NCBI GenBank assembly: GCA_025618425.1
Contig: CM046842.1
Span: 38,529,054 to 38,593,053 of the forward strand
Reading direction: 5' to 3'
DNA from: Heliocidaris tuberculata
Lineage: Eukaryota; Echinodermata; Echinoidea; Camarodonta; Echinometridae
Length of the DNA stretch: 64,000 nucleotides
The notes under the pieces are model-generated. The model saw only the letters and a program-made list of their open reading frames with translations. It ran no database searches and was not told where the DNA came from. Shown here piece by piece: positions 1 through 26,010 of the stretch. A program made the translations under genes and the position numbers. Position 1 is the first letter of the stretch, and every line of letters begins with the position of its first letter.

Positions 1-15661
<15,661 letters not shown>

Positions 15662-16370
15662 AGATGGCCTCACGAATTCAAAACAGAGACAACAAGTTTT
15701 TTTTTTTGTATGTTAACCTTTTATTTGCCGCATCGATTGGATCATTCGCTGACTTTTGGCATGGGTGCCAATCGGCACCAATAAACAAGAAGACTGCACT
15801 CTGCATTACAAACAAGCTTCGCGTAATAACCATTTTTTTCGGGGGGGGGGGTCATAATTGGCTACATGACAATCCTGTTATCACCTATTAACAATAGGTT
15901 GATACTGGGAATTTCCAGCTTAAAAGTAGAATCCTTTAGTAGAACAAACTCTTTAGAAATACAAGATGACGCATTATTGTTTGAGTGGAACATACAGAGT
16001 TATGCAAAAATAAATCCTTTTATTGAGCTCATGTAATTTTTTTTTTAAATCAAGTTTTGTTAATAACATTTGACCATAAAGTATATATAAAGTAAATAGT
16101 ATATCATGTAGACCTGGAAGTCTCATAATGTAATTCTGTTTGAAATTAGATAAAGGAATATGTGTATGAATGTTAATGACGTTTGATAGGAAAAAAAGAA
16201 CAAACTTTTTAAATCAATGATTTAATATGTCAAACGGTTCCTTTAAAAATGTGTAATGAAGTGTGGTCCACAAGCATTATCTTCTTAAATTGTTGTGAAC
16301 TATATCTTTTATGGTGAAAATATGAAGATGTAACAAAACTGCTTCGTAATTGATAATGGAAAGCTTCAAC
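15662..16370. other. ALDH3 3' flank / probable 3' UTR, first copy of a duplication
   Basis: The segment from about 15915 to 16365 (AGTAGAATCCTTTAGTAG through ATATCTTTTATGGTGAAAAT) recurs at 16778-17300, giving two diverged direct copies. It contains AATAAA sites that could serve as poly(A) signals. Confidence 0.7.
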
Positions 16371-16777
16371 TTAACCCTTTCGAGACAATTGACCACATTT
16401 TGTGGTTTGGCTCAATAACTTTTGATTCAGAGCTCTAAAAATATATCAGATGTATGAGTAAAAAGAGCTAAAATTTCTGCACACACTATGTCCATTTGTG
16501 TTGCATGACCATATTGCGTTTGATGGGAATTTAAAAAGGAGAATAAGCTTTAAAATCCCTAAATTGGCAACACATTGAGAGGTTCAAAATTATTGTTTTT
16601 TTATCAAAATTGGCAACTTTTTCAACTTTTGACAAAATACTCAACCATGCATATTGTTTTCAAAAACATTACACCTTATTACAACCATGTAGCACTAAAA
16701 AAAAATTATTGTTGCCATTTAAAGAACAAAATGTTATCAGTTTAGCCCTTACTTAATTTCTGTCTTGAAAGGGTTAA
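16371..16777. mobile_element. TTAA-flanked MITE, copy 2
   Basis: TTAA is at both edges (16371-16374, 16774-16777). The ends are CCCTTTCGAGACA and, inverted, CCCTTTCAAGACA. It is homologous in reverse to 745-1169. It sits exactly between the two copies of the duplicated 3' flank. Confidence 0.9.
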
Positions 16778-17110
16778 GTAGAATCCTTTGACCTTTTAGT
16801 AGAATTTCCTTTTTAGAAATAAAATTTTACACAGTATTGTGTGAGTGGCACATAGAGAGTTACAAAAATAAATCCTTTTAATTTAGCTTTAAATTTGTTT
16901 TTCATTCTGTATTTAAATAAAATTTGGTTAATAATATTTTACTATTCAATATTATAGGAAAATTTAATAATATATAATGTAAACCTGGAAGTTTCATCAA
17001 TGTAATCCTGTTTGAACTTAAATGAAGACATATGTATATGAATGTTAATGACTTTTTAAACAAAAAAAATCACAATTTTTAAATTAATGAGTCAATATAT
17101 AAATTTTCAT

Positions 17111-17177
<67 letters not shown>

Positions 17178-17300
17178 CAATTTCAAATTTGTAATGAAGT
17201 GTGGTCCACAAGCACACTCTTCTTGAATCGTATTGAACTATTTCTTTTATGATGAAAATATAGATACAAAACTATTTCCTAATCATGCATGTAAATCATT
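16778..17300. repeat. Second copy of the duplicated ALDH3 3' flank
   Basis: Diverged direct repeat of about 15915-16365, sharing for instance GTAATGAAGTGTGGTCCACA. An (AT)n block (17111-17178) has expanded inside this copy. Confidence 0.85.
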
Positions 17301-17673
17301 ATATCCGTCATGAAAAGAATCTGCGCAATTGATTGGTCCGATGCGCGTCATGTGACAAAATACAATTCCCACTAGCCTCATGCAAATGAGCGAATTGCCA
17401 TAGAGGGTAACATCTGACGTCACGATCCGTGAATATTAGTACTATTCACGGATACTATTTACGGCGTATGACATCACATACGAAAAGTGCGTACTACGTT
17501 GTGACGACATTCAATTGCGCGTATTTATTGTTTTAGGCACCGGCGCGTGATGATGTCATCATTATACGCGTTTGATATCAGCGCAAATTCATCCCTTCGA
17601 AGTGTTTGTGCATAGGCGGATCCAGAGGGGGGGTCGCGGGGGTCCGGACCCCCCCCCCCCCCTTTTTGGCGCC

Positions 17674-17707
<34 letters not shown>

Positions 17708-17871
17708 GGCGCCGTCTTTCTTGGCGTTTCCCCCCCCCCCCCCCAGAAATTCTGCCGACCTGATCATGCAAGATACTGCGTAGGCCCTATTCATTACCCA
17801 TTGTTTCATTCTCCATTGTTTCATTCTCCGTCGCAAAGTAGGCCTAAGTACTGTACTGCCATGCTAGATCA
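17301..17871. other. Intergenic, with one GGCGGATCC transposon end
   Basis: It holds a palindromic TCCGTGAATATTAGTACTATTCACGGA stretch broken across 17424-17456 and, at 17611-17765, a G/C-run-rich segment beginning CATAGGCGGATCCAGAGGG. This resembles one end of an hAT-like element; a matching inverted end (CCTGGATCCGCCCTTG) lies at 21165-21180. The 8-bp flanks do not match well, so a single 3.6-kb element is unproven. Confidence 0.4.
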
Positions 17872-18018
17872 GGGGCCCGTTGCACAAAACTTGCGTTTAA
17901 TCGCAACTCCTAAAAATCAAACGCAAGTCCTTAATGCCCTCTTCTGATTGGCTGAAAATAAAGTTGCGTTTGATTTTCCTGAGTTGCGTTCAAACGCAAG
18001 TTTTGTGCAACGGGCCCC
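17872..18018. mobile_element. Palindromic MITE, GGGGCCCGTTGCACAAAAC ends
   Basis: The arms GGGGCCCGTTGCACAAAACT and their inverse are near perfect. There are internal inverted TTGCGTTTGA motifs, as in 42018-42170. It is 147 bp with no ORF. Confidence 0.9.
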
Positions 18019-18297
18019 AGATATGCGGCGCGGCACGCATAGGTTTATGCATGCGACTTTTGATCGTACGTACGCTGTCTTGCAACTATGCTTGCAACCC
18101 TCGAGGAGGCAGGCTGCACGCGGCATCATTCAACTTCAAGTCACTCATTCGAGGCAACTCGTCATTCTAGACAATACCAAAGCACAAGTATCCATATAGG
18201 TAAATAATTTTTGCTTGGCCCAAATATATAAATGCAGCTCTGCTGCAGGTTAATTGATAAAAACTTTCGGCGCTAGTGCAGTTGATTAAGTAGTGGG

Positions 18298-19280
18298 CAG
18301 TGGCGGCACCAAGGGGAAGCATGGGGGGGGGGGCATTTGCCCCCCCCCCCCAGTCAGAAGCTTTACCCCCAGTTGCCCCCCCCCCCCCAATAATTTTCGG
18401 AGTGAAAAAAAATAAAAGGGTGGAAAATGAAAAAGAAAAGAAAAGGAAAGAAAAAAGTGAAAAAGGAATGGAGAAAAGGAAAAAGAAAGAAAACGGAAAC
18501 TTGGAAAGCAGTGGTGGCATCAAGGTGGGGGGGGGGGGGATGTGGCAAATTTGTTCGCTCAGCTCGTGTAAATATCCTCATATTTGGGTAGTTTTATAGC
18601 TGAATAATTTCTGTACATTTCCACTATAATAGTGTCAAAATTTTTGCTCGCTCGCTTCGCTCGCTCGCAATACAGGCCTATAACTCCCACCACATAATCA
18701 GGCCGTGAAATGATCAAATTTCCTCATATTGGGGTAGTTTTATAGCCAAATAATCATTTCTGTACATTTTCACCACAAAAAGTTTCAAAATTTTTGCCCG
18801 TTCGCAATGTATAACTACCACCTTATTATCAGGCAGCAAGATGCTCAAATGTTCTCATATCTGGGTAGTTTCATAGCCGAATATATAATTTCTGTACATT
18901 TTCACGACAAAAAGTGTTCGCAATAAATAACTACCACCTCATAATCGGGCAGCAAGATGCTCAAATGTCCTCATGCATATTGGGGTAGTTTTATAGCCGA
19001 ATATGTAATTTCTGTACATTTTTACTACGAAAAATGTCAAAATTTTTGCTCACTCGCTTCGCTCGCTCGCAGTATATAACTAACACCTCTTTATAATCGG
19101 GCAGTTCAGCTAGATGCTCAAAATGTCCTCATATCTGGGTAGGTTTATAGCCGAATATTCTGTACATTTTCACTACAAAAAGTGTCAAATTTTTTTTTGT
19201 CCGCCCTTGCCCCCCCAACATTTTCTTTTGCCCCCCATTTGCCCCCCCCCCCCACTTTAAAAATCCTGGTGCCGCCACTG
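18298..19280. mobile_element. hAT-like element, perfect 8-bp duplication
   Basis: The ends are CAGTGGCGGCACCAAGGGG and, inverted, CAGTGGCGGCACCAGGATTT. GTAGTGGG flanks both sides (18290-18297, 19281-19288), a perfect 8-bp duplication. The interior holds about five degenerate repeats of an approximately 110-130-bp unit (TGGGTAGTTTTATAGCCGAA, CTGTACATTTTCACTAC). There is no transposase. Confidence 0.95.
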
Positions 19281-19288
19281 GTAGTGGG

Positions 19289-20750
19289 GACATGCATCCC
19301 CGCCGTGGCCGGGGCACGGGCCGGGCGGGGCCCGTTCGCTCCGTTCGGCCGCGAGATTACTAGAGTTTGGTTGGATGTGTTAAGTTGTTTTAACGTCATG
19401 ATTTTACATCTTTCTTTTTAAGACGTATTTCAATGTCATTTTACAACTCTCTGTAATCTTTAAAATTATCATTGTCAATTGTTCAGTATTGATGTACTTA
19501 AAATCATCAACAACAAAATGTAAAGTTGGCGGAGGCAAAAGTAACGGCACATTGAACATGTTGAATGCCGTTTAAATGGTAATTAAATTTATCCGATGAT
19601 AAATGCTATAAAATTTTTGGTTAAAATTGCAACAGATTTTGATGAAACCAAAACATACTCTCCAAAAAACAATTCTTTATTGGTATTTACATTTCCAACG
19701 AAATATCATTTTCCTCAACAAATATTTGAGATTTCTGTTGAAAATGTAGCGGTCTCGTATTACTTTCATGGGTAGGGAATAATGGACCATTTACCTATGA
19801 CGTCATTAAGGAGATTATTTCATTAGGTAAACAAATTTTTGTCATTATTTCGGTACCCTGAGAAATAAAAAGAGTTGCTGAAAGCATTGGTAAACCTTAC
19901 TAGTGTGTGTCTGTGTTCATGTTTATGCAAATTATGCAAACGTGCTTATAAGGGTCTGGTATTCCCTACACCTACCCTATGGTTGTACATCGCAAGAAGT
20001 GAACTTCATGTGTCCATATAAAGGTTAAAGTTGTGAGGGTCAAGACTTAAAGTCACACAAAAGGTCAAAGGTGTGTCAGAGTCAACAAAAAGGTCAAAGT
20101 CACGAAATTCAAAGGTAATGACAGGTGCTCGGGGGGGGGGGGGGGAGGAGGTTTGTTTTCTCCGAGGACTTTTGATATATTTTTTCTTGTTGTTGATTGG
20201 GAACGCTTGAATCTGATACATTGCACCATGACTAGTTTTGTGATACAAAACTTATTTATTTTGCCTAATGAGTAGATGCTGTGGTTGATTGTTAAATCCT
20301 GTGAATTTTCAGCAAAACTGGTATTGGTACTGTTGTTGATCGGCCTTGATTGTGAACTCCTGAATCTAAGGAACTTTCCCTTTTTTGTGTTCTTTTGTGA
20401 TTTGTGATTTATAACTCGTGATGATGTAAACACTTGCGAATTGTTATCTCAGGGATGGGAGGAGATAATATAGATGATATTTAGTGAATAATTCTTCATT
20501 GCTGTAAAATGTGTACATGTATCACTAAAATTTACTAAGTGTGTTTGTACAGCATGCGCACACCCAATTCCTAGGTTATCAACATAGTACTTCAACATTG
20601 AAGAACCAATCTCAAGTAATAAATCTCCAGATTTTATTCTTATTTGTCTCACTGGACTGCTTGTGTTGATGCCACATACCATCTGAGGTCCTGCACAGCA
20701 ATGCAGACTGGAAAATCTGGGAAAACTTAAAAAAAAAAAAAATATACATA
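19289..20750. other. Intergenic, no gene
   Basis: It begins with a CpG-rich 75-bp patch (19296-19370, GCCGTGGCCGGGGCACGGGC) unlike its AT-rich surroundings. The remainder has G-runs and low-complexity AAAGGTCA-type repeats (20020-20120). No supported exon. Confidence 0.5.
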
Positions 20751-20759
20751 TATATATTA

Positions 20760-21180
20760 ATACAGTCCGATGGCGCAAATCCCGGAGGGGATGGGGGTAT
20801 GCATTAACCCCCCTCCCAGTTCTGATGTACGGGGGGGGGGGGGGGTGGCCTGTACAAATATACCCGCACATTTTGATAAAAGATGGTAATTTGCAATCAT
20901 TATATAAGTATTTTCCATCTCAAATAAACACCATGTAATATTAATAGATTAAATGTAATTTCAGTACAAACTAAGACATTTTCAGGCTCGTATTATCAAA
21001 TTTTTGTGGCGCGCTCCGCGCGCCCAACTATATTTCAACATTAAAATAGTCAAACAGGCAATATATATATATATATATATGCCTATAGAGGCGCTTAGCG
21101 CCTTCGGCGCTTGCGTTTGCCAGAATGATAACTTCTCACCCTTTGGACCCCCCTTTTTTTAAAACCTGGATCCGCCCTTG
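20760..21180. repeat. Degenerate hAT-like ends and G/C runs
   Basis: GGCGCAAATCCCGGAGGGG at 20770 resembles the end of the element at 42346. CCTGGATCCGCCCTTG at 21165 resembles a GGCGGATCC-type end. No clean pairs or target duplications were found. Confidence 0.4.
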
Positions 21181-21480
21181 TTGTGTATAGGCCTACGGTG
21201 CAGATGATCGTAGATAGATTTAGGATTTTGTTCAAGATGATGGATATAAACCAAATATATACTGCCTACATTCGAGTCGGTGACGTGAAGACGACCATTT
21301 TCCTTCAGGGCTGCTCCCCTCATGAAAATAGTCTTGGTTCACGTCACCTCGGAGACCATAGTTCCAACCAGACACTCTCATGACAGTATATATTTGTATA
21401 CTATCACAGGGAACTTTGTATAAGATGTGAACTAATTTGTAATATTTAACAACAACAACAACAACAGGAACACCAACAGA

Positions 21481-21537
<57 letters not shown>

Positions 21538-22874
21538 TAGACTTTTAATTCGTCACTGAAGACGAATTAGGTGGTCTGAGTGTCTGTCATCGTGGCAAAT
21601 AGCTTTGTAAGATGTGATAACATTTGTGCTAGATAATAATCCTGATAATGTAGACAATAGATGGAGACTTGCATCATAGAAAATCGGACGATTTGATATT
21701 TCAGGATACATGGGAGATTAGCCCAAAAGCTTTAATTCACGATATGGAATCAGATTTCCAGCAGGGTTGTACACAAACTACTGCAAACTTTTTTCAAATA
21801 AACATAACACGCAAAATAAGGCAGTTTATTACATTGTTTGTGATTGTATATGTTATAATCGTCGCGAAGAAGATGGTAAAATGAATGGCAAAAATAAAGA
21901 AAAAACAAAGGAAAACGGGATTTTCAAATCACATTTTGTCGTTAAAAAATGAGCATGATCCCGACATCTGATCAAAAGTTGCTGGAATTTTAATAAATGG
22001 TTATAGTCTCAGCTATAATATACTAAAATTTGGAAGAAAATCGAGCAACAATAAGAGAGATACTGCTCAAAAAAGACTGGAATGTAGAATCAAGATTTGA
22101 GAAATAGTCATGTCCCATAGAGAATACACGCAAAATGTGAAAAATTGACATGCCTCCTTTAATCGCAAAAATACGCCATGATACCTTTGTCAACTTAATG
22201 AAAATTGGTGAAATTAAGCTTGTAGAGAATTGTCTCAGCTACAACATATCAAAATTTGGAAGAAAATCAACAACTTATTACTGAAATATTGTCAAATGAA
22301 TACAAAAATTATGACGTCATTTTTTCAAAATCTTTTGTTTTTTTTTAGTCCATATGCAAATATGATGACGTTCCGACCGCTCGACCCCCCCCCCCAATTT
22401 TATTCATGAATTCCAATCTACAACTTATAGGCTTGCAGAATATGTAAAAAAAAATTGGGGGGGGGGGGGGGGGTCCCAGCCTTTCTGACGAGCTATGGCG
22501 GATTCAAGATAATGTTTTTACCACTTTTTATATCATATTGCCAGTTTGACGCGCGCGTGTGGCATTATGGAATGTTGAGAATGACTGTAAATAGTTTGTA
22601 ATTGTCAAGAATAATGTCAGGAAGACAAATCATGCGAAAAAACGGCGTTTTTATGTTCTGTACGCGCTGCGCACGCGCGGGCGCTCACGGACGGGAAATT
22701 TTGAAATGCTTAAAATGTCCTGAAACGTACTCTAATTTGATTAAAAAGTGATTTTGAGCATTTTTAAATTTAGAAGCTCGATTTTCGCTGTTTACCACAC
22801 CTGTTTTCGGAGTTTTTATTGGTTTCTACTCCTTCTCTTCACTTTTGAGAGTTCATTGACGTTTTCTTGAGAAA
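21181..22874. other. Intergenic / DIRS 5' flank
   Basis: It contains an (AAT)n microsatellite at 21472-21537, a diverged repeat pair (ATACTAAAATTTGGAAGAAA near 22019 and CATATCAAAATTTGGAAGAA near 22245), and G/C runs near 22385 and 22457. The last few hundred bases probably form the DIRS leader, but its terminal repeat was not identified. Confidence 0.5.
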
Positions 22875-23498
22875 ATGGAAGCGATTATCTCGTGTGAGGA
22901 GAAATCTCGATCTCCGGGCCAGACGTCGGCAAAGCCGGACGCACGCCCTATGCACCCCGGTCGCGTTACCGGGGGTGCGAGTAGCGAAGCTACTGCAGAT
23001 GCCAAGAAGCCCTCGGGCTCGACTTCAGGCAAGAACAAACCCAAAGGGGGATCTTCCGATAAAGGAAAATCTAAAGTGGCTAAGCCAAAGATCACATCAC
23101 AGCCAAAAAAGGCAGAAACCCCCGATTTTGGGGATAGACTGGATAGACTGGAAGCCCTTTTGGGCAAAGTTATGGAGAGTCTCCCGTCCACCTCGTCTGC
23201 GGCGCGGAGTCCGGGAACTTCGCATTCCACCTTCGGTGCGAACAATCGTGCTGGTACGTCGGAAGGCGGCCATTTTGTTTCAGATCCTACTGAATTAATG
23301 GATATCTCAGATACCGATGAACCTCTTGCCGGTCAAGGCTTCAGTGAGGTGTATGATCGTGATGATGTTTATGAACATGAAATGGAGGAAGAGCTAGTTG
23401 TACCTAAGCTCGCAGCTAAATTTGCTCAACCCAGTGAGATTGGAGAACCATTTAATGACAGTTTGGCCAGTTCGGCGACTTACTTAATCTCACATCAG
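22875..23498 (+). pseudogene. DIRS gag-like ORF, N-terminal part
   Basis: An open frame of 208 codons starts MEAIISCEEKSRSPG. It is rich in S, K, P and G, with an acidic region (MDISDTDEPL, EHEMEEELVV), and ends SSATYLISHQ where the LINE begins. The low-complexity basic start and FAQPSEIGEPFNDSLA-type text fit echinoderm DIRS ORF1. Across the LINE the frame continues at 30022 (GKTLRETGDKYVPPSN). The start codon has a favourable context (aaaATGg). Confidence 0.7.
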
Positions 23499-23622
23499 TT
23501 TTTTTTTTTTTTTTTTTACGAACGCAATGAACGAGTAGGACGTAGGTTTTTGCCTCTCCGTAATCTATCGAATTTTCCTCGTTGTATACGTTACTAACAA
23601 ACTATATCACTCGATATCGACG

Positions 23623-24531
23623 ATGACATCCCAGGGCCAGAGGACAAGACTCGCAAGGAGGGCTAAGGGAGACTTGGAAAAGCAGGAAGAAGATGTAAGT
23701 TTGGAACACTTTCAATCCTCTTCTGCCACGTCAAGCGTGTGCGATGGGCTTGACATGGGCCACGTGACATCACCACCGCGAAGCTTGTCCGCCGTAGCTG
23801 CTGGTGCTATGTCGGATTCTACGAGCCTCTCGGAAACCGCTGTATGCAGCCCACCTGGTGTAAGCATTGCGTACATAGATCAATACTTCATTAGAATGAC
23901 CGAAAAATTTGAAGCAATGATTACAAAAGCTGTAGACTCTCTGGTCGAAAACGTAAAGAGGGTCGAGCGAGATCTCGGGGCGGCAATCGAATTCGAGTCC
24001 CAAAGAGTGAACGACCTCCAGGAAAAAAATGCTACGCTTGAGAAGAGGATCTCCACACTCGAGACGCAAATGACTTCGCTCCTTCGAGAATCAGCTGAGC
24101 AGAAGGCTGGGATTAATAAGGCTGAACGCTTCTCTCGTCGAAATAACGTGCGTCTTGTTGGGAAACCGGAAAACACAGGTGAAGATTGCATCCAGATTGT
24201 CCAGGATATCTTGAATGAAAAGTTTGGAATAACCCCCCGGATCGAGAGAGCTCATCGAGATGGAAAACCTGATGCTGATCGTCCCCGACACATCCTTTTC
24301 AAGTTTCTGTCTTTTCGCGATAAAGTGACCGTTATGAAGTCGGCGCGAGCAACTCTGGCGAACGAAAACTACTTCATGGTCGATGACCTCACTAAAGATG
24401 ATCTCACCGAAAAGCGAAGGTATGCTCAAGAAGTACGTCGCCTCTATCAACAGGGGACGAAGCTGAAGTTCACAGCGGGAAAATGGCGCTGTATGAATGG
24501 AACCCCTTTTGATTTTACTCCAGACGTCTAA
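23623..24531 (+). CDS. LINE ORF1 protein (coiled coil + RRM-like, L1-ORF1 type)
   Basis: This 302-residue intact ORF would be an RNA-binding chaperone of the retrotransposition particle. Residues about 1-100 are polar, with STSL-rich stretches. About 105-165 form a heptad coiled coil (LQEKNATLEKRISTLETQM). About 168-250 show RRM-like text with RFSRRNNVRLVG, IERAHRDGK and HILFKFLSFRDKV. The C-terminal part (VDDLTKDDLTEKRRYAQEV) fits the CTD of Transposase_22/L1 ORF1-like proteins. It lies 1.48 kb before ORF2. Domain calls are by motif recognition. Confidence 0.85.
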   Translation: MTSQGQRTRLARRAKGDLEKQEEDVSLEHFQSSSATSSVCDGLDMGHVTSPPRSLSAVAAGAMSDSTSLSETAVCSPPGVSIAYIDQYFIRMTEKFEAMITKAVDSLVENVKRVERDLGAAIEFESQRVNDLQEKNATLEKRISTLETQMTSLLRESAEQKAGINKAERFSRRNNVRLVGKPENTGEDCIQIVQDILNEKFGITPRIERAHRDGKPDADRPRHILFKFLSFRDKVTVMKSARATLANENYFMVDDLTKDDLTEKRRYAQEVRRLYQQGTKLKFTAGKWRCMNGTPFDFTPDV

Positions 24532-26010
24532 AGAAGAAGCTAGAGAGTAAATATGAAATTTCTTCTAAAATTCTCGCATAATGATATCTATAAATTTTCT
24601 CTCATACTCTCTCAGTACAAGTCAGCTTAAGCTCAAGACAGTGATTTTCATGAGATATCTGTATTATGTTTTCATATTTTTGTATAATTCTGATGATGAA
24701 TGTACCTTTTCAAGGACAGTTCATAAGACAATGATTCGCATGAACCAATTTGTATCTTTTCATAATATTTTACACAATTTTGAATTCGAATATGCATGTT
24801 CTGTTTTTAACCTTAATTAAAATATACAGGTTACTAAAAAGGATTCTTGTGAACTATTTTGTATATGATTCATATATTCTGCATAATGGCTAAATATCAT
24901 TATGCTTACGTCTCACGAGACAGTGATGTTCACAAAATGAGATAATTTTTCATGAACCATCCTGTATATTTTTCCATATTTTTCGCATTTTGTACATGTA
25001 CAGTGATGTTCACTCGCATTTTGTACATGTACTTTTCATGTACAACTTATAAGACAGTGATTTTCATGAACCATTTTGTATTCGAACGTTTGTGAATGTA
25101 TTTTTTAGAGCAATTCACAAGACTGTGATTTGTACATTTCATTGCATATTTTTCATGAATTCTGACATAACTACTCACAATGAATCTTTGCAATTGAAAG
25201 TCCTAAATATAGAAAGGATCAGGGGGAAAAAATGCCTTTTTTGAAACCATTTTGCGTATACATATAATTTGTCATTTTTGCATAATGACTAAATATCTTC
25301 GTTATGCTCGCATCTTAGATTTATGATGTAACTATGTCAAATGCATGAGGAATAGTCTTCATGAACCGATTTGAAGAATGAACATATATGAATATCCCAC
25401 ATAATCTTACACTTGAGTAACAACTACATGCTATCTCTGTACATATAATTTGTCATTTTTGCATAATGACTACATTAATATGTACTCTATCATCCAAAAT
25501 TATGCTGTGTCATATTTTATTCAGACAGTATAGTATAGTGAAATATAGTAGATCCTTTTATATCATTCTGTTCCTTTTAACATGTCTAATGCATATACGG
25601 CGAGGATGTTTTTTGTCGTAAATTTCATTATACGGAGAGGTACCTACACCTTCTCTTGCTTGGTCATATTTATCATCTTTTTTTTTTTTTTTCTTTCTTT
25701 CTTTTTCTTTTTCCTGTGTGTACACAGTACAGTCTGAGTCCACACCCGTTTTGTTTTGTTTGTTTTTACACTTACCCTTTTTCTCTCTCTCTCTCTCTCT
25801 CTTCCATTTTTTTTTTTTCAGGCATGACTATATCCCTTGTAAATTGTATGATATTTATAGCTGTTTCTTCTCAGAGTACATTAATATCTTGCAACCATAA
25901 TTACCATCACTATCATCCAAAATTATGCTGTGTCATATTTTATTCAGACAGCAGACATTTCATTCAAGTTAAATCATGTACACGATATTTGTTGTCAATC
26001 TTGAACTTTC
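24532..26010 (+). other. LINE inter-ORF region with internal direct repeats
   Basis: A 1.48-kb AT-rich spacer, unusually long between ORF1 and ORF2. It repeats GTGATTTTCATGAACCATTT-like units. TTTGTCATTTTTGCATAATG occurs at about 25268 and 25449. A roughly 40-bp block (ATCATCCAAAATTATGCTGT...) occurs at 25489 and 25912. The small ORFs here are not conserved-looking. Confidence 0.75.

Noticed and set aside
17611..21180. A single 3.6-kb hAT-like element bounded by GGCGGATCC ends
   Set aside because: Ends are inverted but the 8-bp flanks do not match convincingly; they may be two separate element ends.
22867..23298. Alternative 143-codon plus ORF overlapping DIRS gag
   Set aside because: Arginine-rich shifted frame of the gag-like ORF; the 22875 frame continues across the LINE and is the coding one.
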